Shown piece by piece: positions 4,922 through 5,775 of a stretch of DNA of 5,775 bases. Location: NCBI GenBank assembly GCA_945871455.1, contig CAMBXJ010000303.1:1-5775 (forward strand), written 5' to 3'. Origin of the DNA: Asaia bogorensis (lineage in GTDB: Bacteria; Pseudomonadota; Alphaproteobacteria; Acetobacterales; Acetobacteraceae). The notes beneath the pieces were generated by a model. It did no database searches, was not told the origin of the DNA, and saw only the letters and a list, made by a program, of their open reading frames with translations. Position 1 is the first letter of the stretch; each line of letters starts with the position of its first letter. A program made the position numbers and the translations under genes.

Positions 4922-5775
4922 ATGGGCAAGGCAATCGCGGTCACTCGAACCGAGCATACGGCCTCTGATTTACGGGTCGAAGCGTCGCGGAGCCGGGACG
5001 GCGCGCAAGTCCGCCGCCTTCTCGCGTTAGCGCTTATCCTGGAAGGCCACACGCGGACCGAGGCGGCGAAGCGATCAGGGATGGAGCGCCAGACTTTGAG
5101 CGACTGGGTGCATCGGTACAACGCGACAGGCGTCGCAGGCTTGAAGTCGGGCCATGGCCCTGGGCAGCCGCCATCTCTGAATGACGCGCAGATGGCCGAA
5201 TTGAATGACATGGTCATCAAGGGACCCGATCCGGATAAGCATCGGGTCGTGCGTTGGCGCTGTGTGGATTTGCGTGAAGAGGTTACCCGCCGGTTTTCCG
5301 TGACCGTCACGGAACGAACGATCGGCAAATGGTTGCGCAAGCTGAAGCTGACCCGGTTGCAGCCGCGTCCCATTCATCCGAAGACGGATGTCGAAGCCCA
5401 GGAGGCTTTTAAAAAAACTTCGCCAGCTTGGTAAAGGATGCCCTGCTGGGTAGTACTGCCGCCGCGGGCAAGCCGATCGAGGTCTGGTTTCAAGATGAAG
5501 CCCGCGTCGGCCAAAAGGGCGGCCACACCTACATCTGGGCGCCGGTTGGATCGCGTCCGACCATGGTGCGCGACAACCGTCACGATTCTGCCTACCTCTA
5601 TGGAGCGATCTGTCCAGCCCGGGGTGTCGGCGCGGCGATCATTCTGCCGGCCGTCAATACCGAGGGCATGAACGAACATCTCAGGGAGATCGCCACGCAG
5701 GTATCGCCGGGCGCGCACGCAATCGTGGTCTGCGATGGCGCCGGATGGCATCAAAGGGGCAAGAGGCTCGAATTA
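4922..5775 (+). CDS. IS630 family transposase, two frames joined by -1 frameshift, 3' end missing
   Basis: The zero-frame part runs 4922-5434 (170 residues) with an N-terminal helix-turn-helix region: RRLLALALILEGHTRTEAAKRSG (31-53), then RQTLSDWVHRYNATGVAGL, the linker GHGPGQPP and a second DNA-binding segment ending ERTIGKWLRKLKLTRL. At AFKK (162-165) the run TTTTAAAAAAAC lets a -1 slip continue as NFASLVKDALLG from base 5416. The second frame is open to the window end and carries the DDE-type catalytic domain: first acid D192 in VWFQDEARVGQKG, second D272 in VVCDGAGWH, 80 residues apart. The third acidic residue lies beyond 5775. Without the shift, translation stops at TAA 5432-5434 and yields only a DNA-binding protein, a plausible inhibitor. 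The start is set by AGGAGG at 4910-4915, six bases before ATG; an in-frame ATG at 4757 lacks a binding site. Similar splits are common in this family, so the gene is probably intact rather than broken. Confidence 0.88.
5400..5418 (+). promoter_or_regulatory. Frameshift site: A7 slippery run with upstream AGGAGG
   Basis: The zero-frame codons are GCT TTT AAA AAA ACT. A -1 slip after the second AAA (5414-5416) reads AAC next and enters the catalytic-domain frame. AGGAGG at 5400-5405 sits five bases before the A7 run (5411-5417) and could pair with 16S rRNA of the translating ribosome, a known type of frameshift stimulator. RNA polymerase slippage adding one A to the run would give the same fused protein. 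Confidence 0.7.

Larger units (their letters stand above)
4820..5775 (+). mobile_element. IS630-family insertion sequence, 5' part, cut by window edge
   Basis: The transposase identifies an IS630/Tc1-mariner-type element on the plus strand. The left boundary is not resolved: candidate TA target dinucleotides lie at 4818-4824 and at 4856-4857, and the right terminal inverted repeat is outside the window, so the ends cannot be paired. At least about 60 transposase codons plus the right end should lie beyond 5775, judging from the usual family length of about 340-350 residues. The insertion lies upstream of the DUF2336 gene and may have displaced or replaced that gene's native promoter region. 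Confidence 0.75.

Noticed and set aside
5438..5671. Small plus-strand ORF and antisense ORF within the second half of the transposase
   Set aside because: The -1 frame through this region carries the DDE catalytic motifs WFQDEARVG and CDGAGWH, so the other frames are shadows.
1..5775. tRNA, rRNA, CRISPR array or replication origin
   Set aside because: No cloverleaf-like sequence, conserved rRNA segment, regularly spaced repeat-spacer array or DnaA-box cluster was seen.

Overview
The window comes from a GC-rich bacterial genome, most likely an alphaproteobacterium of the Rhodospirillales/Acetobacteraceae type. I infer this from the high-GC codon usage, a DUF2336 protein (a family found mainly in Alphaproteobacteria), a LigE-like glutathione S-transferase and an IS630-family element with a split transposase. 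The sequence does not allow a species call.

Layout, left to right. (1) A LigE-type glutathione S-transferase gene on the minus strand, 45-740. (2) A 292-bp divergent intergenic region with three 14-bp tandem repeats, a doubtful 53-codon ORF, and a perfect 16-bp tandem duplication that contains the start of the next gene. (3) A Wzx/PST-type polysaccharide flippase gene on the plus strand, 1033-2523. (4) A convergent intergenic region with three palindromic TTCCGATCGGA copies; two of them form an 11-bp hairpin that probably ends flippase transcription. A 27-bp sequence follows that recurs next to the insertion sequence. (5) Two genes in the same direction on the minus strand: a DUF2336 protein (3616-4722) and, 83 bp downstream, a metallo-beta-lactamase-fold hydrolase of the N-acyl-homoserine-lactonase-like family (2723-3532). 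(6) The 5' part of an IS630-family insertion sequence (transposase from 4922), running off the right edge. Its transposase is in two frames joined at an A7 run, as expected for programmed -1 frameshifting.

The chromosomal genes do not form one evident pathway. The transferase and flippase are divergent and could share regulatory DNA. The DUF2336 and hydrolase genes could be co-transcribed. The flippase has no glycosyltransferase or polymerase gene beside it here, so its glycan is unknown.

I found no clearly new multi-gene system. The points most worth checking are the layered expression control of the transposase (hairpin next to the ribosome binding site, slippery A7, internal Shine-Dalgarno-like sequence), the palindrome cluster behind the flippase gene, the duplicated flippase start region, and an active-site difference in the lactonase-like hydrolase.
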